Shown here one piece after another: positions 45,247 to 53,887 of a stretch of 64,000 bases of DNA. A program made the position numbers and the translations under genes. This DNA comes from Solimicrobium silvestre (GTDB taxonomy: Bacteria > Pseudomonadota > Gammaproteobacteria > Burkholderiales > Burkholderiaceae_D): positions 1 through 64,000 of the forward strand of contig NZ_PUGF01000005.1 of assembly GCF_002976435.1 (NCBI RefSeq). Direction: 5' to 3'. How positions within the stretch are numbered: position 1 is the first letter of the stretch; every line of letters begins with the position of its first letter. The notes under the pieces are model-generated. The model was given only the letters and a program-made list of their open reading frames with translations, made no database searches and had not been told where the DNA came from.

Positions 45247-45726
45247 TTAATTCAAGCGTGGATCATAAATAAACTGCCGCACAATTTTCGCAGATATTTT
45301 TTTCGCATCTGGATGCTTTGGGTTAATTAGTACGTTGAATTCTTCCGGCACGATAATCGAAGGTACCAGCAGTAAAGCGGCCGAGCGTCCTTCTAGCCAT
45401 GTACTGCCAAACTCAATACTAAACATGCCCGGTGGTTCGGCCAGCCAGCTCGGGTCTAGTTCTGCAGCAGTGATTATTTCTCGTTTGTTCCATAATTTAA
45501 CGGGAACCGAAATCGCAATCAAAAAACGATTGCGCGCGGCGATCTCGCTACCAATATGTGCCAACGTTTCTAACGTGGCTAAAGCGATTGTGCTGGAGCT
45601 GTACGTGACCGCGAGCGATTTTTTATTCCAGCGCCCTCCGGTTATTTTTGCACCTTCGCCAGATAAGTCATCGGCGCGAAATAAGGCCGTGTGTTTGGAG
45701 ATACGCCACAGTTGGACAGAATTCAT
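45247..45726 (-). CDS. RES-domain toxin (NAD-degrading type)
   Basis: The 159-residue protein is a RES-family toxin, which breaks down NAD+ and stops growth. The motif residues are seen as Arg in LWRISK and GGRWN, Glu in ALATLETLAHIG, and Ser in LVPSIIVPEEFN. The C-terminal LINPKHPD is conserved. It follows its antitoxin by 8 bases on the same strand, as in other RES-Xre modules. Its length is typical. Confidence 0.9.
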   Translation of the reverse strand: MNSVQLWRISKHTALFRADDLSGEGAKITGGRWNKKSLAVTYSSSTIALATLETLAHIGSEIAARNRFLIAISVPVKLWNKREIITAAELDPSWLAEPPGMFSIEFGSTWLEGRSAALLLVPSIIVPEEFNVLINPKHPDAKKISAKIVRQFIYDPRLN

Positions 45727-45734
45727 TGTAATTT

Positions 45735-46226
45735 TTAAGCCACAACGCCGTATTCGATTCTACCGAGCGTGTCCATTACCAATTCGTAGCCGGCTTCGGT
45801 ATCGAGTAACGATAATGGTGATTCGCCCCCTAGTGAGCGATTCGACTGTTGCACCCATAGTTTGGCAGCCTCTTCATCTTCCAGAACTTCCAGGGTGCGT
45901 GAAAAAACGCGATTAACCCGATACAAGCGATCCCCATGAGCTGTGGAAAGAGGGCTTTGCTGGCTGATATTTTTTTCTATGGTGCTCTTTGGTAAACCAA
46001 CGCAAGCATAAAACTTATCACGCGGCATACCGATCATTTTTGCGACTTCAATAATATCTGAGGCAGGAATGCCAAGTCGGGTTCTGGCAATTTGCTCCGC
46101 ACTGGCGCGCAACGTTGGTACGGCGTAGATAGTCGCCGGTTGTTTAATTTCAGGGCTACGTGCGCGTGGCGAAATTGCTTTAGTTGCTGCGTGAGTGGCT
46201 GATTTATGAGTAAGTTTGTTTTGCAT
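45735..46226 (-). CDS. Xre/MbcA-type antitoxin (DUF2384)
   Basis: The 163-residue protein neutralises the RES toxin and represses the operon. An N-terminal Xre-like helix-turn-helix (about 45-95, IIEVAKMIGMPRDKFYA) is followed by the C-terminal toxin-binding domain (NRSLGGESPLSLLDTEAG, LGRIEYG). The first 30 residues are Ala/Thr/Lys-rich and not conserved. AAGGAG lies six bases before the ATG at 46226. Confidence 0.9.
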   Translation of the reverse strand: MQNKLTHKSATHAATKAISPRARSPEIKQPATIYAVPTLRASAEQIARTRLGIPASDIIEVAKMIGMPRDKFYACVGLPKSTIEKNISQQSPLSTAHGDRLYRVNRVFSRTLEVLEDEEAAKLWVQQSNRSLGGESPLSLLDTEAGYELVMDTLGRIEYGVVA

Positions 46227-46259
46227 GATTACTCCTTTAAGACTAAATTTAATCTCATT

Positions 46260-46278
46260 GTAGACTATTTTTATCTAC
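46260..46278 (-). promoter_or_regulatory. Possible operator of the RES-Xre module
   Basis: gtaga (46260-46264) and tctac (46274-46278) form an inverted repeat over an A/T centre, 34 bases upstream of the antitoxin ATG. A related half-site (agactaaattta) lies at about 46240. Binding by the antitoxin is likely but not shown. Confidence 0.4.
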
Positions 46279-46431
46279 TTGGCGGTTGGACTTCGTTTTA
46301 ATATCATTCCAGTCTAGGTCGGGTAAAAATGATTAATCGGAAGTATGTGCCAATTTTCGATGTATTTTTACCTTTGTTGCACAAGCTCTTCAGGTAGAAT
46401 TCCAATTCCGTTTGTTACTCTGGAAGCAATA

Positions 46432-47949
46432 ATGAATACAGTGATGATGTGGAAGAGATTGGGCTGCATGTTATTTTTATGGGCTGCAGCAAGTTGTATC
46501 TCTGCGCACGCGAGTGATTTGCTTAAACCGTGTCGCGTGGATGGCTTTGCACAGCAAGTGCAGTGCGGGCAAATACAACGTCCGCTTAATCCTGATGAGC
46601 CAAACGGTAAGCAAATTTCACTACATTTTATTGTGCTAACGGCACAAGATAAAAGTAAAGCACCAGACCCCATTTTTCTTTTGGCTGGCGGCCCTGGGCA
46701 GAGTGCAATCAACGTGGCGAGCTGGATGAAAGCCATGTTTGAAAAACTCCAGCGCCGTCGTGATTTGGTATTTGTAGACCAGCGTGGCACAGGAAAATCT
46801 GCACCATTGATTTGCCCTGAAAGCAGTGATTTAAAAGGAATCGGTGAAGCAGATCACGAAGTGCAAGAAGCATTGAAATGCAAAACTCAATTAGAAAAAT
46901 TACCATACGGTGATTTGCGTTTTTTCACCACTAGCATCGCCATGCAAGACCTGGATGCTGTGCGCGCAGCACTAAATTATCCGCAAATAAATTTAATTGG
47001 CATTTCATATGGCACCCGTGCTGCACTTGAATATGCACGGCAATTTCCGACCAAAGTCAGGCGTAGTGTTTTAGATGGCGTTGTGCAGCCGGATCAGATG
47101 TTGGCTGACGATGATTTACAGAAGTCGTTAGATAATTTATTTAAAGATTGCGCACAAGATGTGCGCTGCCAAAAAGCTTATTCAACTCTGCCACAAGACT
47201 GGAAAAAATTGCTGGCTGGTTTGCCACAAAAAGCTCAATTAACACATCCGCGTTTAGGTACTCAAATTAGCGCCACCATTACGCGAGATGATGTTTTAGG
47301 CTGGGTGACCGCCATTATTTATTCACCGGTCAATAGCGCAGGATTACCTAGTGCGATCACGCAGGCAGGTAAGGGCAACTTCAATCCAATGCTAGCGTTA
47401 AGCGGAACCGGTAATTTACCTAACCCTGGGAGTATTGCATATGGCATGCATTTTTCCGTTGTGTGCGCTGAAGAATATGAGCATCAGTTGCAGGCAACGA
47501 AACCAAGTGCAAATAATGATTTTGGGGATTTGCATAATCAAATGTATCTCAAAGTTTGTCAGCAATGGCCACGCGGTAAAGTGCCGGAAGGTTTTTATAC
47601 CACGCCAGTCAGCGCCACTCCGGTGCTGTTATTAAGTGGCGGCATAGATCCGGTCACGCCACCCTGGCATGCAGATCGGGTAGCAAAGGCATTAGGGCCA
47701 ATGGCACGCCATATTGTATTGGAGCGTTCAGGGCATGGCATGTTGCAACAAACGTGTTTGTCTGACGTTGCCACCAAATTCATTAATGCCAAAACTGATC
47801 AGGACGCACAGAATGTGGACGCTAGTTGTGTGAAGCAAATTCCACGTCCGAGTGTCTGGATTGCTCCGGTTGCACCAAGTAATTCAACTGAGTCAGCTGA
47901 ACCCGTTAAGCCAAGCACTAAAACTACTTCATCAGAGGCGCAGCCATGA
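46432..47949 (+). CDS. Secreted alpha/beta-hydrolase, TAP/proline-iminopeptidase-like
   Basis: The 505-residue precursor is predicted to be exported. The start is the ATG at 46432 (GGAAG site); the frame is open upstream to 46345 without support. A signal peptide ends near SAHAS (residue 28). The fold is alpha/beta-hydrolase of the TAP type, with the oxyanion-loop GGPGQS, nucleophile GISYGTRAALEYA, acid GGIDPVTPP and base SGHGMLQQTC. Such proteins clip short peptides. A proline/serine/threonine-rich tail ends the protein. It is translationally coupled (ATGA) to the ABC ATPase gene. Confidence 0.85.
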   Translation: MNTVMMWKRLGCMLFLWAAASCISAHASDLLKPCRVDGFAQQVQCGQIQRPLNPDEPNGKQISLHFIVLTAQDKSKAPDPIFLLAGGPGQSAINVASWMKAMFEKLQRRRDLVFVDQRGTGKSAPLICPESSDLKGIGEADHEVQEALKCKTQLEKLPYGDLRFFTTSIAMQDLDAVRAALNYPQINLIGISYGTRAALEYARQFPTKVRRSVLDGVVQPDQMLADDDLQKSLDNLFKDCAQDVRCQKAYSTLPQDWKKLLAGLPQKAQLTHPRLGTQISATITRDDVLGWVTAIIYSPVNSAGLPSAITQAGKGNFNPMLALSGTGNLPNPGSIAYGMHFSVVCAEEYEHQLQATKPSANNDFGDLHNQMYLKVCQQWPRGKVPEGFYTTPVSATPVLLLSGGIDPVTPPWHADRVAKALGPMARHIVLERSGHGMLQQTCLSDVATKFINAKTDQDAQNVDASCVKQIPRPSVWIAPVAPSNSTESAEPVKPSTKTTSSEAQP

Positions 47950-48749
47950 TACGCGTTGAAAATCTTTCAAAACACTTCATCCGTCAGGCAAGTGGACGTT
48001 GGCAGCGCGGTAAAGGTGAGGTGGTGCAAGCGGTTAAAGATATTAGTTTTTGCGCTGAAGACGGTCAAATTACCGGGTTATTAGGCGCCAATGGTGCAGG
48101 AAAAACCACTACCTTAAGAATGATTGGCGCTTTATTAAAACAAGACGGCGGACATATCTTAGTGGACGGTGTTGCAGTGCAAGCGGGGCAGCAGGCCACT
48201 CAAGCACAAATGGGCGTGCTATCCGACGCACGCGGTTTATATCCACGTTTAAGCGCTCGTGAAAACATTGTTTATTACGGTGTTTTACACGGTATGTCAC
48301 GCGAACAGGCGCATCAGCGGGTAGATGTATTAGCGGAAGTTTTGGAATTAAAACCAATCTTAGAACGTCGTTGCGACGGTTTTAGTCAGGGTGAAAAAAT
48401 GAAAACAGCCTTGGCGCGTGCTTTGGTACATGACCCTAAAAATATTATTCTGGATGAACCAACCAACGGTTTAGATGTATTGGCAACCCGCGCCTTGCGT
48501 GAGTTTTTACGCTGGTTGCGTTCGCCAGCTGGCGGTAGTAAATGCATTATTTTTTCCACGCATATTATGCAAGAAGTAGAGCGGCTTTGTGATCACGTGG
48601 TTGTTGTGGCGCATGGTAAAACAGTTGCGCAAGGAAGCGTGGCTGCATTGTTGAGTCAAGTTGGTGCAACTGATTTTGAAGATGCATTTGTGAAGCTGGC
48701 TTTTGATCAATCGGCTGAACCATCAATTCAAACTCGGAGTGCAGCATGA
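47946..48749 (+). CDS. ABC transporter ATP-binding protein, NatA-like
   Basis: The 267-residue ATPase has Walker A GANGAGKTT, the signature FSQGEKMKTALARAL and Walker B NIILDEPTNGLD, with the switch histidine in STHIMQEVERLCDH. It is closest in pattern to NatA and other ABC-2 type exporters. Its start overlaps the hydrolase gene and its stop overlaps the permease gene, both by ATGA. The signature has SQGEK in place of the usual SGGQK, common in NatA-like enzymes. Confidence 0.9.
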   Translation: MIRVENLSKHFIRQASGRWQRGKGEVVQAVKDISFCAEDGQITGLLGANGAGKTTTLRMIGALLKQDGGHILVDGVAVQAGQQATQAQMGVLSDARGLYPRLSARENIVYYGVLHGMSREQAHQRVDVLAEVLELKPILERRCDGFSQGEKMKTALARALVHDPKNIILDEPTNGLDVLATRALREFLRWLRSPAGGSKCIIFSTHIMQEVERLCDHVVVVAHGKTVAQGSVAALLSQVGATDFEDAFVKLAFDQSAEPSIQTRSAA

Positions 48750-49906
48750 AGCTTATGTTATCGATCGCTTATAAAGAATTGGTTGATGCCTTACGTGATA
48801 AGCGCACCATGTTGATGGTATTTATGGTCACCATTTTCGGCATGCCATTTATGATGGTAATGATGTCTGAAATGGCCAACCGATTTGAAACGCAGGCAGA
48901 AAAAAAGGTGATCTGGATTGCGGGTATCAAGCACGCGCCAGAACTACAAAATTTTGTAGAGCGGCAGGGCTATCAAATTAAAGATGCGCCAGTTGATTAT
49001 GAACATCAATTGCAAACGAAAACCTTGATTGATCCGGTGTTAGTGGTGAGCGATGATTTTCAGGAAAAATTGGCGCAAGGCGATAGGCCTACAGTATTCA
49101 TCGTGATGGATGTCGCTAATCAGGATTCGCAAACCGGCGTTGCGCCACTTCGGCGGCTAATGCAAGGCTATAGCAGCGAACAAGCCGGATTAAACTTGGC
49201 GATGCGCGGCGTTTCGCCAGATATTTTAAACGTGATCGACGTTAAAGAGCGTCATTTAAGCCGTACAGCAGATTCTGGCGCGCAGCTTAAAAGCGTGATG
49301 TCGATGATGCTCATGTTTACCATGATATCGGCTGGCTTATATGCTGCGATTGATACCTCCGCAGGTGAGCGTGAACGCGGTTCATTGGAGCCGCTGATGA
49401 TGAATCCGGTTTCAAGTTGGGCATTTACTGTTGGAAAGTGGATTGCGGTAGGAACGCTCACGATGATGGTGGTGGTGTTTAGCGTATTGAGTATTTTCCC
49501 CGCATCGCTTTTAATACGTAACGAAACGATTAAAATTATGCTGCAATTTAGCAGTGCTGAAATGCTGCTGATGATTTTAGTTTTACTTCCATTAGGGCTG
49601 TGTTTGGCTGCGGTTCAAATCGCCATTGCGATTAATGGCAAAAGCCACAAGGAAGCTCAGGCACGTTGTACCATTTTGCTCGTTGCCGCTCCGTTAGTTT
49701 CCATGATCGGTATGTTCAAACAAGGTGCTGATCCAGTTTGGTATAAATGGGTGCCGTTACTATCGCAGAATCAATTGATGGGGAAAATTTTAAATAACGA
49801 AGTGGTCAGCAGTGCAGACATGTTTGCTCCGGTGCTGACCTGTGCGTTAATCACTTTTGCGGCGCTTTGGTATACCAGCAAAAAAATGCGAAGTATTTTG
49901 ATGTAA
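48746..49906 (+). CDS. ABC-2 type permease, NatB-like
   Basis: The 386-residue membrane protein is the partner of the preceding ATPase. One N-terminal membrane segment (about 22-42) is followed by a large extracytoplasmic domain and five or so segments from residue 190 on (LMFTMISAGLYAAIDTSAGE, VGTLTMMVVVF). The SAGERERGSLEPLMMNPVS block is typical of NatB/ABC-2 exporters. Transport direction is likely outward; the cargo is not known. Sodium in Bacillus NatAB is the only characterised example, so it is not assumed here. Confidence 0.87.
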   Translation: MKLMLSIAYKELVDALRDKRTMLMVFMVTIFGMPFMMVMMSEMANRFETQAEKKVIWIAGIKHAPELQNFVERQGYQIKDAPVDYEHQLQTKTLIDPVLVVSDDFQEKLAQGDRPTVFIVMDVANQDSQTGVAPLRRLMQGYSSEQAGLNLAMRGVSPDILNVIDVKERHLSRTADSGAQLKSVMSMMLMFTMISAGLYAAIDTSAGERERGSLEPLMMNPVSSWAFTVGKWIAVGTLTMMVVVFSVLSIFPASLLIRNETIKIMLQFSSAEMLLMILVLLPLGLCLAAVQIAIAINGKSHKEAQARCTILLVAAPLVSMIGMFKQGADPVWYKWVPLLSQNQLMGKILNNEVVSSADMFAPVLTCALITFAALWYTSKKMRSILM

Positions 49907-49938
49907 GGGTATTAATGAGGTAATTGTCGACGTAAAAA

Positions 49939-50802
49939 CTATGTCAATTCGCGGTGCCGAATTACCACTTGCTCGGTGGTTTTAAAGTGCTGCGCTAGTT
50001 GTTCTACCATGTATACCGAGCGATGTTGGCCGCCGGTGCAGCCTATGCAAATGGTGAGGTAGCTGCGGTTGTCGTGTTTAAATGATGGCAGCCATTTTTC
50101 TATAAATTGGCTGATGTCGTTCAGCATTTCCTGTGCTTCCGGCTGATCTTGTAAAAACAGTTGAACCGGTAAGTCTTGTCCGGTTAATGGGCGCAGGTTG
50201 ATGTCGTAATGCGGGTTAGGCAAGGTGCGTACGTCAAACATTAAATCCGCATTTAATGGCACGCCGACTTTAAAGGCGAACGATTCAAAAAGAATAGTAA
50301 TGTTGCTGCGCTCAATGTTGATCAGTTCCCTGATCCAGCTTCTCAATTGACTTGTTTTGAGACCGGACGTGTCGATGACGTCGGCAATCTCTTCCATCTC
50401 ATTGAGCATTTTTCGCTCTGTTTGTATGCATTCAATGAGTGTGCGCGGATCGTTGGGATTTTGTCCTGGCAACAGGCGATGTGAAAGTGGATGGCTGCGT
50501 CGGGTTTCGGAAAAACGGGCGATCAGCGATTCTGTTTTTGCAGTTAAAAACAGTAAATCAAGCTGATGTCCTGCCGCTTTTAATAGTTGAATACTGTTGA
50601 TTAAGCCGTTCAGCGAATTGGCGCTGCGGGCATCAATGGCAATGGCGGCGGCTTGAATGCCGTCTTGCGTTAAGGTGCTGATTAATTCAGGTAATAGCGT
50701 GGGCGGTAAATTATCTACGCAAAAAAAGCCGGTATCTTCTAATACATTTAAGGCGACAGATTTGCCTGAGCCTGAAATACCGGAAATAAGGAAAATACGC
50801 AT
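49939..50802 (-). CDS. rapZ: RNase adapter RapZ / nucleotide-binding YvcJ family
   Basis: In E. coli RapZ guides the small RNA GlmZ to RNase E and so tunes glucosamine-6-phosphate synthesis. The 287-residue protein has the P-loop GISGSGKS (residues 8-15), a Walker B-like region, and the C-terminal GCTGGQHRSVYMVEQL block that binds RNA or a nucleotide. It ends the ptsN-hprK-rapZ cluster, starting 19 bases after the hprK stop. Whether RapZ acts through GlmZ in betaproteobacteria is not established. Confidence 0.95.
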   Translation of the reverse strand: MRIFLISGISGSGKSVALNVLEDTGFFCVDNLPPTLLPELISTLTQDGIQAAAIAIDARSANSLNGLINSIQLLKAAGHQLDLLFLTAKTESLIARFSETRRSHPLSHRLLPGQNPNDPRTLIECIQTERKMLNEMEEIADVIDTSGLKTSQLRSWIRELINIERSNITILFESFAFKVGVPLNADLMFDVRTLPNPHYDINLRPLTGQDLPVQLFLQDQPEAQEMLNDISQFIEKWLPSFKHDNRSYLTICIGCTGGQHRSVYMVEQLAQHFKTTEQVVIRHRELT

Positions 50803-50821
50803 AAGCCCTCTTTAGCTGGAG

Positions 50822-51766
50822 TTAATCCTCGTCGTCGCTCATGGCTTTGCGTTGCCGTTCCATGAATTCTTGTAAGGTATCAATGCCACGTAATTGTAAT
50901 ATGGTGTTGCGTACCGCTGCTTCAAGCAACACCGCGATATTTCGACCTGCTGCAACGGGAATGGTTACTTTGCGTACAGCCAAGCCCAGCACATCTTCGG
51001 TTTGCGCATCAATTGGTAAACGCTCAAAATTTTCTTCCAATGCACTACGCCGCACTAAATGAACGATTAATTTTAAACGCATTTTTCGACGCACTGCCGT
51101 TTCACCGAAAATAGTTCGAATATCGAGCAAGCCCAACCCGCGTACTTCCAGTAAATTTTGTAATAATGGCGGGCAGCGCCCTTCAATCATGTTGGGTGCA
51201 ATTCGGGAAAACTCAACCGCATCATCCGCCACTAAGCCGTGGCTACGTGAAATCAACTCTAAACCAAGTTCACTTTTACCTAAGCCGGAATCACCGGTGA
51301 TGAGTACACCAACGCCAAGCACGTCCATAAAAACGCCATGCATGGTGATTTGTTGTGCTAATCGTTTAGATAAAAAGACGCGTAAGAAATCAATTACTTG
51401 GGCCGATGGTAGCGGCGTTGAGAATAAGGGGATATTGTTTTCATCGCACACCGCCATTAAATCTACCGGCGTTTCTAAGCCCTGCGAAATGATGATGGCC
51501 GGAGTGCCTCCAGCGACTAAGTCACGGAATAAGTGTGCGCGGGTGTTGGATGAAATTCGTTCGTAATAGGCTTTTTCTTGATGCCCCATTACCTGTATGC
51601 GGCCGGGATGAATTAAGTTGAGATGCCCAACCTGGTCAGCTGCCGAGGTGGCATCGCCAAAAATAAGTTTATCGCCGCCAGAACAGCCTGCAAACCAACC
51701 TAGTTTTAATAAATCACGGTTATCTTCGTAGATATTTTGTATCGACAGGGTGCTTGGGTTGGGCAT
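50822..51766 (-). CDS. hprK: HPr kinase/phosphorylase
   Basis: HprK phosphorylates HPr or its Ntr counterpart on serine. The 314-residue protein has an N-terminal domain (about 1-130) and the kinase domain with Walker [12 protein letters not shown] (near 155). [10 protein letters not shown] carries the catalytic aspartate, and the family signature [20 protein letters not shown] is near 205. In proteobacteria it lies next to PTS-Ntr genes as a link between carbon/nitrogen status and envelope. It is 28 bases after ptsN. Confidence 0.95.
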   Translation of the reverse strand: MPNPSTLSIQNIYEDNRDLLKLGWFAGCSGGDKLIFGDATSAADQVGHLNLIHPGRIQVMGHQEKAYYERISSNTRAHLFRDLVAGGTPAIIISQGLETPVDLMAVCDENNIPLFSTPLPSAQVIDFLRVFLSKRLAQQITMHGVFMDVLGVGVLITGDSGLGKSELGLELISRSHGLVADDAVEFSRIAPNMIEGRCPPLLQNLLEVRGLGLLDIRTIFGETAVRRKMRLKLIVHLVRRSALEENFERLPIDAQTEDVLGLAVRKVTIPVAAGRNIAVLLEAAVRNTILQLRGIDTLQEFMERQRKAMSDDED

Positions 51767-51794
51767 GAAGTGTGTGGCCGTTGTGGTTAGCCAG

Positions 51795-52262
51795 TTAGGC
51801 CGTTATTTGTGGCTGCCATTCCAGAATCCGGTTGTGTACGGCGACGGCGTCGGTCGCGTTACTCAATTCAGCTCGGATGGTGGTATCGGAAAACATCTCG
51901 GCAATTTCGGCAAGAATCGCCAAATGCTGTTTAGTGACGCTATCTGGCATTAACAAGAAAATTAATAGATGAACCGGCTCGCTATCCGGCGATTCAAAAG
52001 GAATTGGTTCGGCTAAACGAATAAAGGCAGCAACCGGTTTTTTCAGGCCTTTAATGCGGCCATGCGGAATAGCTACCCCGTGGCCTAGGCCAGTTGAACC
52101 AAGACGTTCGCGAGCGAACAAGTTTTCAGAGACAATTGACCTGGCAATCCCGCAGTTGTTCTCAAACAAAAGACCTGCTTGTTCAAACGCACGTTTTTTG
52201 CTTGATACTTCGAGGTTCAATATAACGTTAGGTAATGGCAGGATTTTTGCTATATTCGTCAT
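51795..52262 (-). CDS. ptsN: PTS IIA-like nitrogen regulatory protein
   Basis: PtsN (EIIA-Ntr) takes phosphate from NPr on a histidine and regulates potassium, nitrogen and stress systems. The 155-residue protein has the phosphorylation site [13 protein letters not shown], with the histidine near residue 66. The whole PTS EIIA type-2 domain is intact. In many Burkholderiales it follows rpoN and hpf; here neither lies immediately upstream, since pagP is next on the same strand. Confidence 0.94.
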   Translation of the reverse strand: MTNIAKILPLPNVILNLEVSSKKRAFEQAGLLFENNCGIARSIVSENLFARERLGSTGLGHGVAIPHGRIKGLKKPVAAFIRLAEPIPFESPDSEPVHLLIFLLMPDSVTKQHLAILAEIAEMFSDTTIRAELSNATDAVAVHNRILEWQPQITA

Positions 52263-52332
52263 GATGCTAGAAGAGTTTCAAACAGCGCCCCAAATAGTAC
52301 GCGTCGCGCAAATTATAGGCTTCTTTACGTAA

Positions 52333-52399
52333 TGTGCAATACCAATTGGGTTTTATGTTGGTTATTGCACAGGCCGCCATCAATGGATGCCATTGATGG
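52333..52399. other. Two hairpins between pagP and ptsN
   Basis: The 154-base spacer has a 10-bp stem with a 3-base loop (ccatcaatgg 52377-52386; ccattgatgg 52390-52399) and a 13-bp imperfect stem (tgtgcaataccaa 52333-52345 with ttggttattgcaca 52358-52371, one bulge). In the direction of pagP transcription no U-tract follows, so both may slow or stabilise RNA rather than end it fully. Confidence 0.6.
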
Positions 52400-52416
52400 A
52401 ATTTTAATAATATTTT

Positions 52417-53034
52417 TTACTTCAAACTTACTCGTAAAGCAAGGAATAGCACATCGCCATTGCCGGTACCGGATAACTTTGGAATATAACTTGCAACCAG
52501 TTTAGTGTCGCGCGTGCCGATTGAGAAAAGTGGCAGAATGCCTGGAAATGGAACGCCTTGCAAAATGTCGGTGCGGCTAATTAATCCAGCGGTGTAACCA
52601 ATGCCAGCTTCCCAGTTGCCGCCTAAGGACTTCATCCATTGGTAGCTATAACCGGCGGTAATTTGTGGCTTGTAATGGGAATCCGCCATGATCACAATCT
52701 GTAGCGACTCTTCATTATCTTTGGAATCGCGCAATTCTTTGCTCATACCTAAGCCCCAGGTTTTTTCATTGAGCTCGTCAATTCGTTCTGCTGTGTAAGT
52801 GCCGCGGCCATGATGTGCGTAGCCGGATAAAATTGTGGATAAACGGCCGTTGTCGTACAGATTTTCGGTGGTATTTACCGCATCGTCATAGGTTTTTTTA
52901 AACCAGCCAGGTTGCTCGGTTGTTGTATCTGTGTTTGCGGGTGCAGGTGCAGTGTCGCTGGTTTGCGCGTAGGCTGAGCAGGCGAAGCTGAGAAAAAGTA
53001 CCGCGGAAAAATGACGTAATGTAAAAAATTTCAT
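52417..53034 (-). CDS. pagP: Lipid A palmitoyltransferase PagP-like outer-membrane protein
   Basis: PagP moves a palmitoyl chain from a phospholipid to lipid A in the outer membrane. The 205-residue precursor has a signal peptide (SAYA-QT) followed by a Thr/Pro/Ala-rich stretch and an 8-stranded barrel. The E. coli catalytic residues align: His in YAHHGRGTY, and Asp-Ser in MADSHYKPQ. The ITAGYSYQW, GIGYTAGLISR and YIPKLSGTGNGDVLF blocks are characteristic. It follows queF by 6 bases, an unusual partner, so the control of this gene is by that operon. Confidence 0.88.
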   Translation of the reverse strand: MKFFTLRHFSAVLFLSFACSAYAQTSDTAPAPANTDTTTEQPGWFKKTYDDAVNTTENLYDNGRLSTILSGYAHHGRGTYTAERIDELNEKTWGLGMSKELRDSKDNEESLQIVIMADSHYKPQITAGYSYQWMKSLGGNWEAGIGYTAGLISRTDILQGVPFPGILPLFSIGTRDTKLVASYIPKLSGTGNGDVLFLALRVSLK

Positions 53035-53040
53035 AATGAT

Positions 53041-53877
53041 TTATTGTCTTGCATTTCTAAGGTTGGAAGGTAATTGATTGCTGGAAAAATTACTGCGCCA
53101 CGGATTAATATCTAGTCCGCCACGGCGCGTATAGCGCGCGTAAACGGCCAATTTTTGTGGCTTGCAGCCGCTTAAAATGTCAGTGAAAATGCGTTCAACA
53201 CATTGTTCATGGAACTCGTTATGGTTGCGAAAGCCGATCAGGTATTTCAGCAAACCGGCCTGATCAATCGGTGCGCCGACATAATGAATTTGTACACTGC
53301 CCCAATCGGGTTGGCCAGTGACTAAACAATTTGATTTAAGCAGGTGGGACACCAGTGTTTCTTCAACTGGCGACGCATTCAGGTCGCAGCTCAAAAGCGT
53401 CACATCTGGATGGTAATTTTCGACTTCAATGTCTAATCTGTCTAGTAATAAGCCGTCTAATTCAGCAAAGCGCTGATGTGAAAATTCTGCTGGTAAAGTT
53501 AGTTTAATTTGAACTGAGGCACCAAAACCAGCGGAGATATCTTGCTTTAATAAAGCCAGCAGCGCGTCGGTATCAGCCAGTCGGGTTTGGTTAAACGAAT
53601 TTAAATACAACTTGAATGATTTAGATTCGATGATGTTAGGTGAATCGGCCGGCACCATAAACGTGGCGATGACAATTTGCGGTTTGCCGCGCAAATTTAG
53701 CCATGATATTTCGTAAGCATTCCAAATATCCAGACCGAAAAACGGCAATGTCGACGTGAGGCCGATTTCCGCCCGTTTTTGCGCGCGCGGAATCGGAAAT
53801 AACAGGCTGGCGTCGTATTGCGTGACGTAGGCAGCAGTTTTTCCTAAGGTTGAATTTTCTGGCGTATTGGATTGCAT
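53041..53877 (-). CDS. queF: NADPH-dependent 7-cyano-7-deazaguanine reductase QueF
   Basis: QueF reduces preQ0 to preQ1 in queuosine synthesis. The 278-residue protein is the long, two-domain E. coli type. The active-site cysteine lies in [16 protein letters not shown] (near residue 185). The HEQCVERIF segment with the conserved Glu, and the [16 protein letters not shown] block near residue 85 that binds the substrate, are present. It sits between ilvA (10 bases) and pagP (6 bases). Confidence 0.95.
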   Translation of the reverse strand: MQSNTPENSTLGKTAAYVTQYDASLLFPIPRAQKRAEIGLTSTLPFFGLDIWNAYEISWLNLRGKPQIVIATFMVPADSPNIIESKSFKLYLNSFNQTRLADTDALLALLKQDISAGFGASVQIKLTLPAEFSHQRFAELDGLLLDRLDIEVENYHPDVTLLSCDLNASPVEETLVSHLLKSNCLVTGQPDWGSVQIHYVGAPIDQAGLLKYLIGFRNHNEFHEQCVERIFTDILSGCKPQKLAVYARYTRRGGLDINPWRSNFSSNQLPSNLRNARQ

Positions 53878-53887
53878 AGTGTGTTGC

